64,000 bases of DNA from positions 29,986,501 to 30,050,500 of the forward strand of contig NC_091255.1 of assembly GCF_042477335.2 (NCBI RefSeq), read 5' to 3'. The notes beneath the pieces are model-generated. The model worked only from the letters and a program-made list of their open reading frames with translations, did not search any database and was not told where the DNA came from. A program made the translations under genes and the position numbers. This DNA is from Ovis canadensis. Its lineage: Eukaryota; Chordata; Mammalia; Artiodactyla; Bovidae. This document shows, in pieces, positions 1 to 10,600 of the stretch (positions within the stretch are counted from its first letter, which is position 1; every line of letters starts with the position of its first letter).

Positions 1-1199
1 ATATTGCTGGATCTATGCAAAACGGGCAAAGGATACTAGGGAAGCAAACATTCTGGCCAGCCTTTGTCCCTTGTTGTTTTCGTCTTCATCACTACATAAG
101 TCTCACAAAGTTTGTGACTGTCAACCACGATAAGATGAGAAAAATAAGGACATCTGTTGAGTTTTTTTTATAATACTGAATTCTTTCGTTTAAAGGAATA
201 TCTTATATTCTGAGATTATATCGTTCCTTTTTTAGTCCTAGAACATTTCTCTTTTGAAATGACAGTGAAGGTAGATATAATTAATATTACTTATGTGTTT
301 CCTTGGCAAGTTTATAAATTGATCCCTCTATGTTATGCCCAACTCCTGTATTTTTTGGGGAGCGTACTGATTCGTGAAACCCAAATGTCTATTAATTTCC
401 AACCTAGAAAAATACACAATAAATGTAAATGGTTGCCAACCTTTTCAGGACAAATTTCAATTAATTAACATATGCTTCAAGGAGAAGACTTTTAAAAAAT
501 CTTACTTTTCAATCTTAACAGCTTTCTTCCTGAAAGTGTTCTTCATGTATATCAAATTAGTCATAGCAACTACTGCTAAGTGATTAATGAAACACTTCTT
601 CAGAACCTCTGACAATTAGACAGGAATGAATTTAATAATAGCAATAAATACAGATGGGACTACATAAATCAAGGAGGTCCTGATGCAAAACTCTTGCTGT
701 AATAGATGGCATCTCAGTTTCCTCATCTGAAATGAATCAAGAAATTAATCATAAGGATGATCATAGCACTAAAGAAAACAAAACAAAACAAAATCATACT
801 CTTGATGAATAGAATGCTAGATTTCTAATTTATATTTGCTCAAAACTTTGATATAGTTCCTTGCATTTTGGCATCTAATATTACTGCTAAAATTCTAGAA
901 ACTTTATTACCTTAGTGATTTTTAAAATTTGAAAATTCATACTCTTGGAAAGAATGCCTCCATTCTTTCTACCCACCACTTAACTCAGGTATGCTGGAGC
1001 TAACAGACTAAAGGAAGCTCCAAAAAGAAGGCAGTATTTTGGATGAGGAATGTGGCTTCTGACCTACTTGTGAAGGAGAAGGCAACAGTGGCTTCCCCCA
1101 GGCTAAACTCTCTAGGAAGCTTACACTGCATGGCAATAAAAGGCAGTTGGACATGCATTAGCCTGAAAGGGCTTAAAGAGAGAGTAAGCTTGAGACCAA
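1..1199. other. Single-copy flank downstream of TMIGD1
   Basis: AT-rich sequence with no recognisable young repeat and no credible coding exon. It contains the first copy (376-418) of a 43-base segment that recurs at 1704-1746. In human the next gene on this side is BLMH, whose exons are not seen here. Confidence 0.6.
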
Positions 1200-1345
1200 A
1201 AGTGGGGAGGCTCAAGAGGAAGGGGATATACCTCTACAGATAGCTGATTCACTTTATTGTACAGCAGAAACTAACACAACATTGTAAAGCAATTATAGTC
1301 CAATAATAAAATTTAAAAAGTAAAACGAAAAACAAACAAACAAAA
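1200..1345 (+). mobile_element. L1 3' tail fragment
   Basis: Carries the artiodactyl L1 3' UTR end: CTGATTCACTTTATTGTACA, then the GCAGAAACTAACACAACATT motif, the AAAGCAATTATAGTCCAATA motif and an A-rich tail with (AAAC)n. It overlaps the presumed end of the TMIGD1 transcript in antisense. Confidence 0.8.
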
Positions 1346-1564
1346 AGATCAAAGGTGTTCTCCATTCTAAGCAAGATTCCAACCTCACCCGTCTTCCTCT
1401 AGAGTGAAGGCAGATTCTCCTCCACCCTCCGTTCTCCCCTGGACTGCTTCACCTTCTAGCACCTCCCGTCTCTGGAGGAGTTTGCCCGCGATGGGTTTTA
1501 TGATGCACATTACTGACTGCTATCCATCTGCTTATGGAAAATCATTGACCCCAGCCCGGAGTAC
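1253..1564 (-). promoter_or_regulatory. TMIGD1: TMIGD1 3' UTR with candidate poly(A) signal
   Basis: The first canonical AATAAA on the minus strand after the stop codon is at 1258-1253, about 310 bases downstream. The intervening 1346-1564 is single-copy. The signal itself lies in the antisense of a plus-strand L1 3' tail (1200-1345). A weak variant CATAAA occurs near 1497-1502. Which one is used cannot be told from sequence. Confidence 0.4.
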
Positions 1565-1609
1565 TTACAGAGCTGTTCTGCACTGAGGGCCTTGATCCTT
1601 TCTGCAGAG
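1565..1609 (-). CDS. TMIGD1: TMIGD1 terminal coding exon, cytoplasmic tail and stop
   Basis: After the acceptor GCTTTCAG|CTCTG the frame reads [14 protein letters not shown] and then TAA at 1567-1565. The last three residues T-A-L keep a class I PDZ-binding motif. In the known family this motif docks brush-border scaffolds of the NHERF group. The tail differs from the human one as I recall it: it loses acidic residues and has arginine instead of glutamate at position -3. A second AG eight bases downstream would shift the frame and is unlikely to be used. Confidence 0.9.
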   Translation of the reverse strand, partial: LCRKDQGPQCRTAL

Positions 1610-4600
1610 CTGAAAGCAAACACAACCAGGGACAATGAATTTGCTGCTGTGCTAAGGCTAATGGATAAACATTTTGAATGCCTCGAGGTGGCTCAAGGGA
1701 CAGGAAACCCAAATGTCTGTTAATCTTCTATCTAGAAAAATACACACCAATGAGTCTAGGTCTTATTTCTTTGGCCACATTTATCATTTTTGTTTAACCT
1801 AAGAAAATATAATTCCACACTGGCGTTTTAGAGATTTTCTGCCACCTTTGCCTTCCTTTGGGACTGGATTGACTGGTTGGAGTCAAAGGCATAGCTTTAA
1901 CCTATGCACTCTGCATCACGTACTATGCATCACTCTAACCAACAAGGTGAACCATTCAGCAATTCAAACTCCAGTGCACTGCAGCCAGGGCCTGTGGCTG
2001 TGCCCAAGAGGTGAGCAGCAAGTGCTATCTTTTTCACGCAGATCTCTGAATCCAGAGCTGATGTGCCTCTATATTTATTTCTTATACCAAAGGCACCATA
2101 ACAACAATCAAGAGAAATTTTAAATGGAGAAAAATCAGCCCCTACTTCTAAGATCACAACTATTTTCATTCAGGTCTGGTCCATATGCACTTCTATCCTC
2201 TGTAAAGTTGTACTCATAATATAGGTACAGCTTTTACTCCCTTGAGCCACTTCCAACTGAGATCTCATGGTAGAGAGACCAGATTGTTCAAGTATGGTTC
2301 CTGACTCTGTAGTCATTTATAGCACCCGTTCTCTGCCTTTATTTAGATGACTTTATGGGAAGATTACCCTGGAGAAGAGCATGGCAACCCACTCCAATAT
2401 TCTTGCCTGGAGAATCCCACAGACAGAAGAGCCTGATGGGCTACAGTTCATGGGGTCGCAAAGAGCTGGACATGACTGAAGCAACTTAGCACGCATGCAC
2501 ATAGCTTAAATACTCAGATACCTTCATTATTTTTTTTCTTCTGGCAATCAATCCAAAGACCAAGGTCAGAAAGACCACAACACATGCAGCAATAATGGGT
2601 TCTATTGGTACAGTTGAGGCTTTATCTGTTGGAAATGCAAAGACAGGAAATAAGAAAGTAACATTTATATGCTTCTAATTTATGTACTCCAAGTATGTCC
2701 CAGCTATGATGCTTTGCACTTAACATTTTGCATCTTCTTAATTAAATTTCCAAACAATTCCCAAATGTATTATCATCTTTTTTTTACAGGTGAGGAACCA
2801 GGGGCTTTGAGAGATTAGAACGCTTGTCCAAGGCCACAGAATTAGTAATTAGCAGAGACAGGTTTTGAATCCATTTCTTTTGGGAAGGATATAATTTATT
2901 ATCTATATTATTCATATTATTAATATGAGTAACTCCCCCAAAGTCAGATCTTTTTGTGCATGATCCATAACTTTTGCCATGCAGAAAGCAGAAGTAGGCT
3001 GAAATCAACGCGCTTTTTTGTCTTTAGCAAAACCCGAATGATATTGTGAGGATTCATTAAGGGAGAGAGAGAGAGTAGGTTTTGAGAGCAAGAAGAGGAA
3101 AGGTAAGGAAACTGCTGGACTAAGGAGAGAGAAGTCTGTGAGTCCCAGGAGCAGCAAGACCCTGGTAGCTGTGCTATGATGGTGCCCCAAGCAGGACACA
3201 AGACATTATACAGGGTAGCTGCACGGTGAGAAGAACTCTGAGCATCAGCCTTTGCAATCTTGGCAAAGGATTTCATCTCTCTCTCCAGGGCTTCCTGGGT
3301 GGTGCAGTAGTAAAGAATCCATCTGCCAATGCAGGAGATGCAAGAGATGTGGGTTCAATCCCTGGATCAGGAAGATCCCCTGGAGTAGGAAATGGCCACC
3401 CACTCCAGTATTTTTGCCTGGAGAATCCCATGAACAGAGGAGCCTGATGGGCTACAGTCCATGGGGTCGCAAAGATTCAGACATGACTGAGTAGGCATGC
3501 GCTCACACACATTACATGATATGGAAGAAGAGAGAGTCTACTTTTAACTAGAACTAGGGCACCAGCTGCCTGAAAGTGAAAGCCCATTCCCTATTTTGTT
3601 TTCTGAACATCTGGTAAACTCAGAGCTCTTCTGTATTATAGTACAGTGCTTGTATACTTTCTAAGAGCTTATGAAACATTTGAGATCTGAAAAAAAAGTA
3701 TTGGTTCCTAAGTATGAAAATAAAGTGGCAAAATTAATCAGAACTAATAAACATTTGTGTGCTATGTGTGTGGTGTGTGTGCTCAGGTGCTCAGTCATGT
3801 TCAACTCTTTGTGATTCCATGGACTGTAACCCACCAGTCTCCTCTGTCCATGGGATTTTCCAGGCAAGAATACATCCAGGGATTAAACCCATGTCTCTTG
3901 AGCCTCCTGCATGGGCAGGTCGATTCTTTACCACTGTGCCACCTGGGAAGCCTTTAATAAATGCTTAAGCATTTATAAAATCTAACTTTGCTTCCACTAT
4001 AACCCAACTGTTAAATAATAATAATGTTTAAACCACAAGAGCCAAATTAATAACTTATTTATAATACAATTCAAAATGTATGCAAGTTTCAAATGCCCTT
4101 TCAAATTTAGAGCAAAAAAGTATAGTTATTACTTCATTTTAATATAGTTGATATGGTATGAGATGAAACTTACAAATGTAAGCATGCTTAAAGTCAGCAA
4201 AGCTATTTAAATGACTCTCTCTAAGCTCCTGGATTCTGATGCCCACTGTAGGAGGGAGAAGGGCTCCAATCATGGCTGTGATAAAATTTTGGGAATGTGC
4301 TCTCTACTGTATAATTGAGTTTGTGCAGTGGGTGCTATCAACAGATTTTTGCTAAATGATGACTATGCGCTAGGTGCTGTTCTTAGCCCTGCAAAAAATA
4401 GAACAACATGGAAGGATCCAGTCTCTGAGGATCTCATATTCTAGGAGGAGAGACAGACATTAAAGAAACAAAAACTAAAGATTGAGATAGTGTTTGTAAA
4501 GGACAAAGAGTCAAGAGATAGTACAACACATGAGGGATAAAAGAAAGAGACAAGGGGAAGAAGAGATTTTAGAATAATTCCAAAGTCCAAGCCCTATATG

Positions 4601-7600
4601 CCTCAAGGTTATGAAATGGGGTTTATCCCTTCATAATTTTATGACACACTATTAATTTTTTAATAATATTTTTAAAATTTCTTTGCCCAATTTATTGATT
4701 GATTGATTGATTTAATTTTACTTTTTGGCCACAAGGCACATGGGATCTCAGTTCCCCAACCAGGTATACAACCCGTGCCCCCTGCAGAGGAAGCATGGAC
4801 TTTTCACCACTGGACCACCAGGGAAGTCCTACTATTTACCTTTTAATCGTTTTCTTCTCTATTATGTGTCTAGTTCTGGTTCTGGATAATTTTAGAGAGT
4901 AGATTAAGCATTTTTTACTCTTGCTCCCTTTTGGTTGTTGCTAATAATTATCCTTATGGAGGTATGGGTAGCATTAACCCTCTGGAGAAGCTCTGTTCAG
5001 CTGGTCTCCTTGAAAGCCCTGACTCTGTAACAGCCATCCCTGGGATACACCAAAAGACCTCTTAGGGGGGATACCTTATACTTGTAGTGAGTGCCAATGA
5101 AAGATGTCAAAATGAAGGGGAGGCAAAGGTGGGAAAATTGGGGGAAAAAATCAGAAATCAGCCACCGATCGGAATGTTTTTACCAAGCTGAATAACATGA
5201 AGCCACATATAACAGCTTTTACTCCATACACAAACCTGAAACAAACTGCCTGACCCACTGGCTCACTCTGGATTCCAAGTTTCTGTTGAAAGTGAGTGGC
5301 AAATGTAACTGCATCTCTTCCCTCCACGCTCTTATTTATAACCAGATCTGGTATTCTCCCCCTCCCCCACCCCGCCCATATTCATTATGGTAAAATAATC
5401 TCAACATGTGGCTAAAGTCCTGTGCTCAAGAAAAGATCCGTGATGTCATTCCCCACTTTGCACGGCCTCATTTAGAAACTGCCCCCACTGAGGCATGAAG
5501 CTAGAAGAGCTCATGGCAAACCTGGCATTTTGCCTGGGCACCATCAGCGGAGTGCTTCTGCTCCTCGGGCACCCGACAGCCGGGGAAGTCATAAAGCAGC
5601 AAGAAATCAGAAAAGCCAGTTGGTTTGGAAGCGCTCCACCCAAAACAGGATACCGCCCACCTGAAAGCTAATTTGCCAAGCTAGCATCCTGCATGCTGCA
5701 CAAGCTGCCTGTTTAATGTGACATGGAGCCATTATGATTCCTTTTTAATCAAAAGTTTGCGGGTTTGGTTTTTAAAGGAAATAGCCCCTGGGAATACTGT
5801 CACTGTTCCACAGAACAAATTACTGAACGTACCAGTAATCACAGTGATGGGCATTCAATTGGCAGCCCTTCCTCCTCACCATTCATTCTATTGGTAGCCC
5901 AGTAAGCAATCCCTATGGTTACATGACCAACAGGGCTTCATTTGGCTTCCTGAGGCCTGGCAAGAAAGACATGAGGGGGCACAGGGAGGCAGGTGACAAA
6001 GAGAATCACATTCTATCAGGATACAGGAGCCTCAGCTTGTTTGACTGCTTCTAGCATCCTGGCCCCAGACCAGGAAATGTGTGCGTGAGCATTTTATCCA
6101 CCTGCCCCACCAGGTATCTTGTCATTCTCTTTCTGTATGAAGGAGAAATACGAGGACTGCAAGACACTTGGCGCTTTATTTGTTCATTATTATCGCAGAG
6201 GTCATAAACCTGGGTAAAGAAAGCATGAAGCCAAGAGAAAGAACCTGTTTCCCTTTCCTTTCCTTTGCTCAAAAAGCAGTATCGTATCTGGAATGGGAAT
6301 AATTTTGCTAAAAGAAAGGACTAGAATTCCTGGGGTGGAGATAATTCTCCAAAGAAAATTCTAGCTGCTAATCATAATGGTCATCATTATTTGTTGTCAC
6401 ACAAAAAAATATTTACTGAGTATCTGACCTTTGTACTGTGCTGTGAAAATGTTAGTGGCTCAGTCATGTCCAGCTCTCTGCGACCCCATGGACTGTACCC
6501 GGCTCCTCTGTCCATGGAATTCTCCAGGCAAGAATATTGGAGTGGGTAGCCATTCCCTTCTCCAGGGGATCTTTCCGGCCCAGAGATTGAACCTGGATCT
6601 CCTGCACTGCAGGCAGATTCTTTACTGTCTGAGCCACGAGGGGAGCCCTTTGTACTATGATAGATATTACTTAAAAAGAGTGTTACCTTTGTGGATGGAC
6701 CTAGAGAGTATTATGCTGTCTGTCCATTTGACAGATAAAGACAAATACTGTATGCTACTTCTTATATGTGGAATAAAAAAAAATGAATGCATAAAACAAA
6801 ACAGAAACAGACCCACAGATAGAGAAAACAGGCTAGTGGATACCAGTGAGGAGAGGGAAGAATGGAGAAGCAAGATAGAGGTATAAGATTATGAGATGCA
6901 AACTCTGTGCAAACAGCAAGGTATATTGCTCGACAAGGGGTCCCCAACTGGCACAGTGGCAAAGAATCCTCCTGCCAGTGCAGGAGATGCTAGAGACTCC
7001 ATGGGTGGGGAAGATCCCCTGCTGGAGGAAATGGCAACCCACTTCAGTATTCTTGCCGGGGAAATCCTGTGGACAGAGGAGCCTGGTGTACTACAGTCCA
7101 TGGGGTCACATAAGAGTCAGACAGGACTAAGTACACACATACATACTGTTCAACACAGGAAAATATAGCCATTGTTCCGTGGCAATATTCGTGAAATAAT
7201 ATATATTTAATTATATATATAATATTCTATATAAAGAATATATAATAAATAAAGAATAATAATAAAGAATAATAATAACACTATAATAAATTAAAGTGTA
7301 ATAATGTGAAAGGGAGTATCATTTATAAAAATACTAACACCATGCATTACACCTGAAACTAACATAGTATTGTAAATCAACTATATTTCAGTAAATAAAT
7401 AAACGAGAGAGTTACCTTTGACAATAAGGTGAAAGTCCTTGGTCTTTGTTTCTATCAGTGAATTGGCGATACAGCTGTAAGTCCCATTGTCGGATTTCTT
7501 GACTTTTGTGATTGACAGTTGAAGATACTCACTGGTCTGTTGGATTCGGTGGTGGTTCTCTAAGTTCAAGATGCCACCGTTTCTATACCACATCATTTGA

Positions 7601-10600
7601 GCCTGGGGGTTGGATTTCACATTGCAAACCAACTTCACATCACTGCCTTCCTTAGCTGTTTGGAAGTCATTTCCACTTAGGAGAGGAGGAACTGCAAGAT
7701 TGAAACATTTAGGTTTAATTAGCAGATAAGCATTATTGTCAGTGTTCAGGATCTTCCTTCCAGCTATCTCATTCATTTTACAAACATTTATTGAGCACCT
7801 ACTGTATGCCAAGCACTGGGCTAGGAACCAGAAATACAATGGTAAATAACATACATCCATTCTCTTTTTCTTTTTTGGCCGTACCAAATAGGATATGGGA
7901 TCTTATTCCCAGACCAGGGATCAAACCTGCATCTGCTGTATTAGCAGCATGGAGTCTTTACCACTGGACAGTCAGGGAAGTTGCATACATCCATTTTCAA
8001 ATTTAAGAGAGCTTTTAATGTGGTGGGGAAGATAAACCATGAAACAAATGTATATAAACATGAATCTCTGTCAAGGAGATGATTTGTAACACATGGAAGC
8101 ATATAAGCCTTGAGACTTTGCTGAGAACTAATATTAAAAACTTATCTGTGCTACTTTGGGATAAAACAGTGTAATATTAAGAAAGCAGGTGCTGCAGTGA
8201 GCCCCAATTCTATCTACATTACTTACTGTGACCTAGAGAAAGCTGCTTAACTGAAAAGTAACTGTTTAGTTTTCTCATCTAAAAAGTGGGATAACACCTT
8301 CCGAGTCGCTGTGAAGATGAAAGGACAGAATGCCTGTGAAGAATTTACCGCAATGCTAGTTCCTGTTATTATTGCGGTGGTGGTAGAGGTGGGGCGGTTT
8401 GAGGGCTCCTCACACCCTCTATTTTCGCCTTGTATGTAATCACGCTTGCCCTGACCACAGATCTACCAATGCACATTTGCATTTCCACGATGATCTTCCA
8501 GAAATAATGTCCTTCTCTCAGAAGGCACTCCAGTTGTGGCAACTCTGGCATCCATGAAAGGTGAGCGTGACCTTGAGCCCCCCTCATCCCTCTGTGTGAA
8601 CGACTGCTTTTTTTTTTTTTTTAAGTCTTTATTGAATCAGTTACAATATTGCTTCTGTTTTATGCTTTGGGTTTTTGGCCATAAGGCATGTAGGATCTTA
8701 GCTCCCCAACCAGGGAGTTCCCTGTGAGCAACTTCTTATTCCCTTCATGATAAGGACATCTGTAGACCCATGTGTCAAACACATTTTTCTTCAGCTAATT
8801 CCAACCCTTACTCCCACCAGTGTTTTTCAACATCTAGAGGGAGAAATGGCCAAGCTGAGTCTCCCCTTTTGCACGCCCCTTGCATTTTTTTGGCCAAGGT
8901 ACAGAAGAGTAATAAAATGCATGAAAAGTGGTGGGATTGTTGGGCCATATGGTAGCTCTATTTTCAGTTTTTTAAGGAAACTCCATATGTTCTCCATAGT
9001 GACTGTATCAATTTACATTCCCATCAATTGTGCAAGAGGGTTCCCTTTTCTCCACACCCTCTCTAGCATTCATTGTAGATATTTTGATGATGGCCATTCT
9101 GACCTATGTGAGGTGACACCCTGTTGTAATTTTGACTAGCATTTCTCTAATAATCAGTGATGTTGGGCATCTTTTTTTTCATGTGCCTCTTGGCCATTTG
9201 TATATCTTTTTCAGAGAGATGTCTATTTAGGTCTTTTCCTTGTTTTTTGATTGGTTTGTTTGTTTTGTTGATATTGAGTTCCATGAGCTGTTTGTATATT
9301 TTGGAGACTAATCCTTTGTCAGTTGCTTCATTTGTAAATATTTACTCCCATTCTGAGTGTGATCCTTTTTTTTCATTTCTGGGTTCCTTTGCTGTTCAAA
9401 AGCTTTTCAGGGCAGGAACAGAGACGAAGATGTGGCGAAGGGATATGTGGTCAAAGGCTGGGAGGAGGAGGGTGGGATGAACTGGGAGATTAGGATTGAC
9501 ACATATACACTGCTGCTGCTGCTGCTGAGTCGCTTTAGTCGTGTCCAACTCTGCGACCCCATAGACGGCAGCCCACCAGGCTTCCCCATCCCTGGGATTC
9601 TCCAGGCAAGAACACTGGAGTGGGTTGCCATTTCCTTCTCCAATGCAGGAAAGTGAATAGTGAAAGCGAAGCCGCTCAGTCGTGTCCGGCTCACAGCGAC
9701 CCCAGGGACTGCAGCCCACCAGGCTCCTCAGTCCATGGGATTTTCCAGGCAAGAGTAGTGGAGTGGGGTGCCATTGCCTTCTCCACTACCATGTGTAAAA
9801 TAGGTAACTAGTGGGAACCTGCCATGTAGCACTGGGAGCTCAAATCTGCTCTGTGATGACCTGGGGGGTGGGATAGAGAATGGTGTGGGAGGGAGACCCA
9901 AGAGGGAGGGGATTAAGTATCAATTCAGTCGCTCAGTCGTGTCCGACTCTTTGCAACCCCATGAATCGCAGCACACCAGGCCTCCCTGTCCATCACCAAC
10001 TCCCAGAGTTCACCCAAACTCATGTCCATTGAGTCGGTGATGCCATCCAGCCATCTCATCCTCTGTTGTCCCCTCTTCCTCCTGCCCCCAATCCCTCCCA
10101 GCATCAGAGTCTTTTCCAATGAGTCAACTCTTCGCGTGAGATGGCCAAAGTACTGGAGTTTCAGCTTTAGCATCATTCCTTCCAAAGAACACCCAGGGCT
10201 GATCTCCTTTAGAATGGACTGTTTGGATCTCCTTGCAGTCCAAGGGACTCTCAAGAGTCTTCTCCAACACCACAGTTCAAAAGCAGCAATTCTTCGGCAC
10301 TCAGCTTTCTTCACAGTCCACCTCTCACATCCATACATGACCACAGGAAAAACCATAGCCTTGACTAGACGGATCTTAGTCAGCAAAGTAATGTCTCTGC
10401 TTTTGAATGTGCTATCTAGGTTGGTCATAACTTTTCTTCCAAGGAGTAAGCGTCTTTTAATTTCATGGCTGCGATCACCATCTGCAGTGATTTTGGAGCC
10501 CCCAAAATAGCTAATTCACTTCACTGTACAGCAGAAACTAACATAACACTGTAAAGCAATTATACTCCAATAAAAAGTGCATGAAAAGTGGGCAGTAGGA

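Larger units (their letters stand above)
6675..7404 (+). mobile_element. L1 3' end, interrupted by a Bov-tA
   Basis: The L1 3' region GGATGGACCTAGAGAGTATT..TTATATGTGGAATAAAAA starts near 6690. After the nested SINE it continues to the 3' end with ACACCTGAAACTAACATAGT, TTGTAAATCAACTATATTTC and an AATAAAT tail. The tail stops about 11 bases from the donor of the Ig2 exon of TMIGD1. Confidence 0.75.
9430..10585 (+). mobile_element. L1 3' UTR split by Bov-A2 and BovB
   Basis: Three pieces read as one L1 tail. They are 9430-9509 (GGGTGGGATGAACTGGGAGA), 9791-9918 (ATGTGTAAAATAGGTAACTA to GAGGGAGGGGATTAAGTA) and 10506-10585 (ACTGTACAGCAGAAACTAAC, TATACTCCAATAAAAAG). Two later insertions separate them. 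Confidence 0.85.

Noticed and set aside
6431-6886. 151-codon frame starting in a SINE
   Set aside because: It runs through a reversed Bov-tA into L1 3' sequence; no domain and no splice support.
7381-7887. 168-codon minus-strand frame taken as a whole protein
   Set aside because: Only the part 7691-7416 is the TMIGD1 Ig2 exon. The ends are intron, MIR, CHR and L1 sequence read through.
10022-10510. 162-codon plus-strand frame
   Set aside because: Antisense of the BovB at 9919-10505; the repeated PSSHLILC phrase recurs in every BovB copy here.
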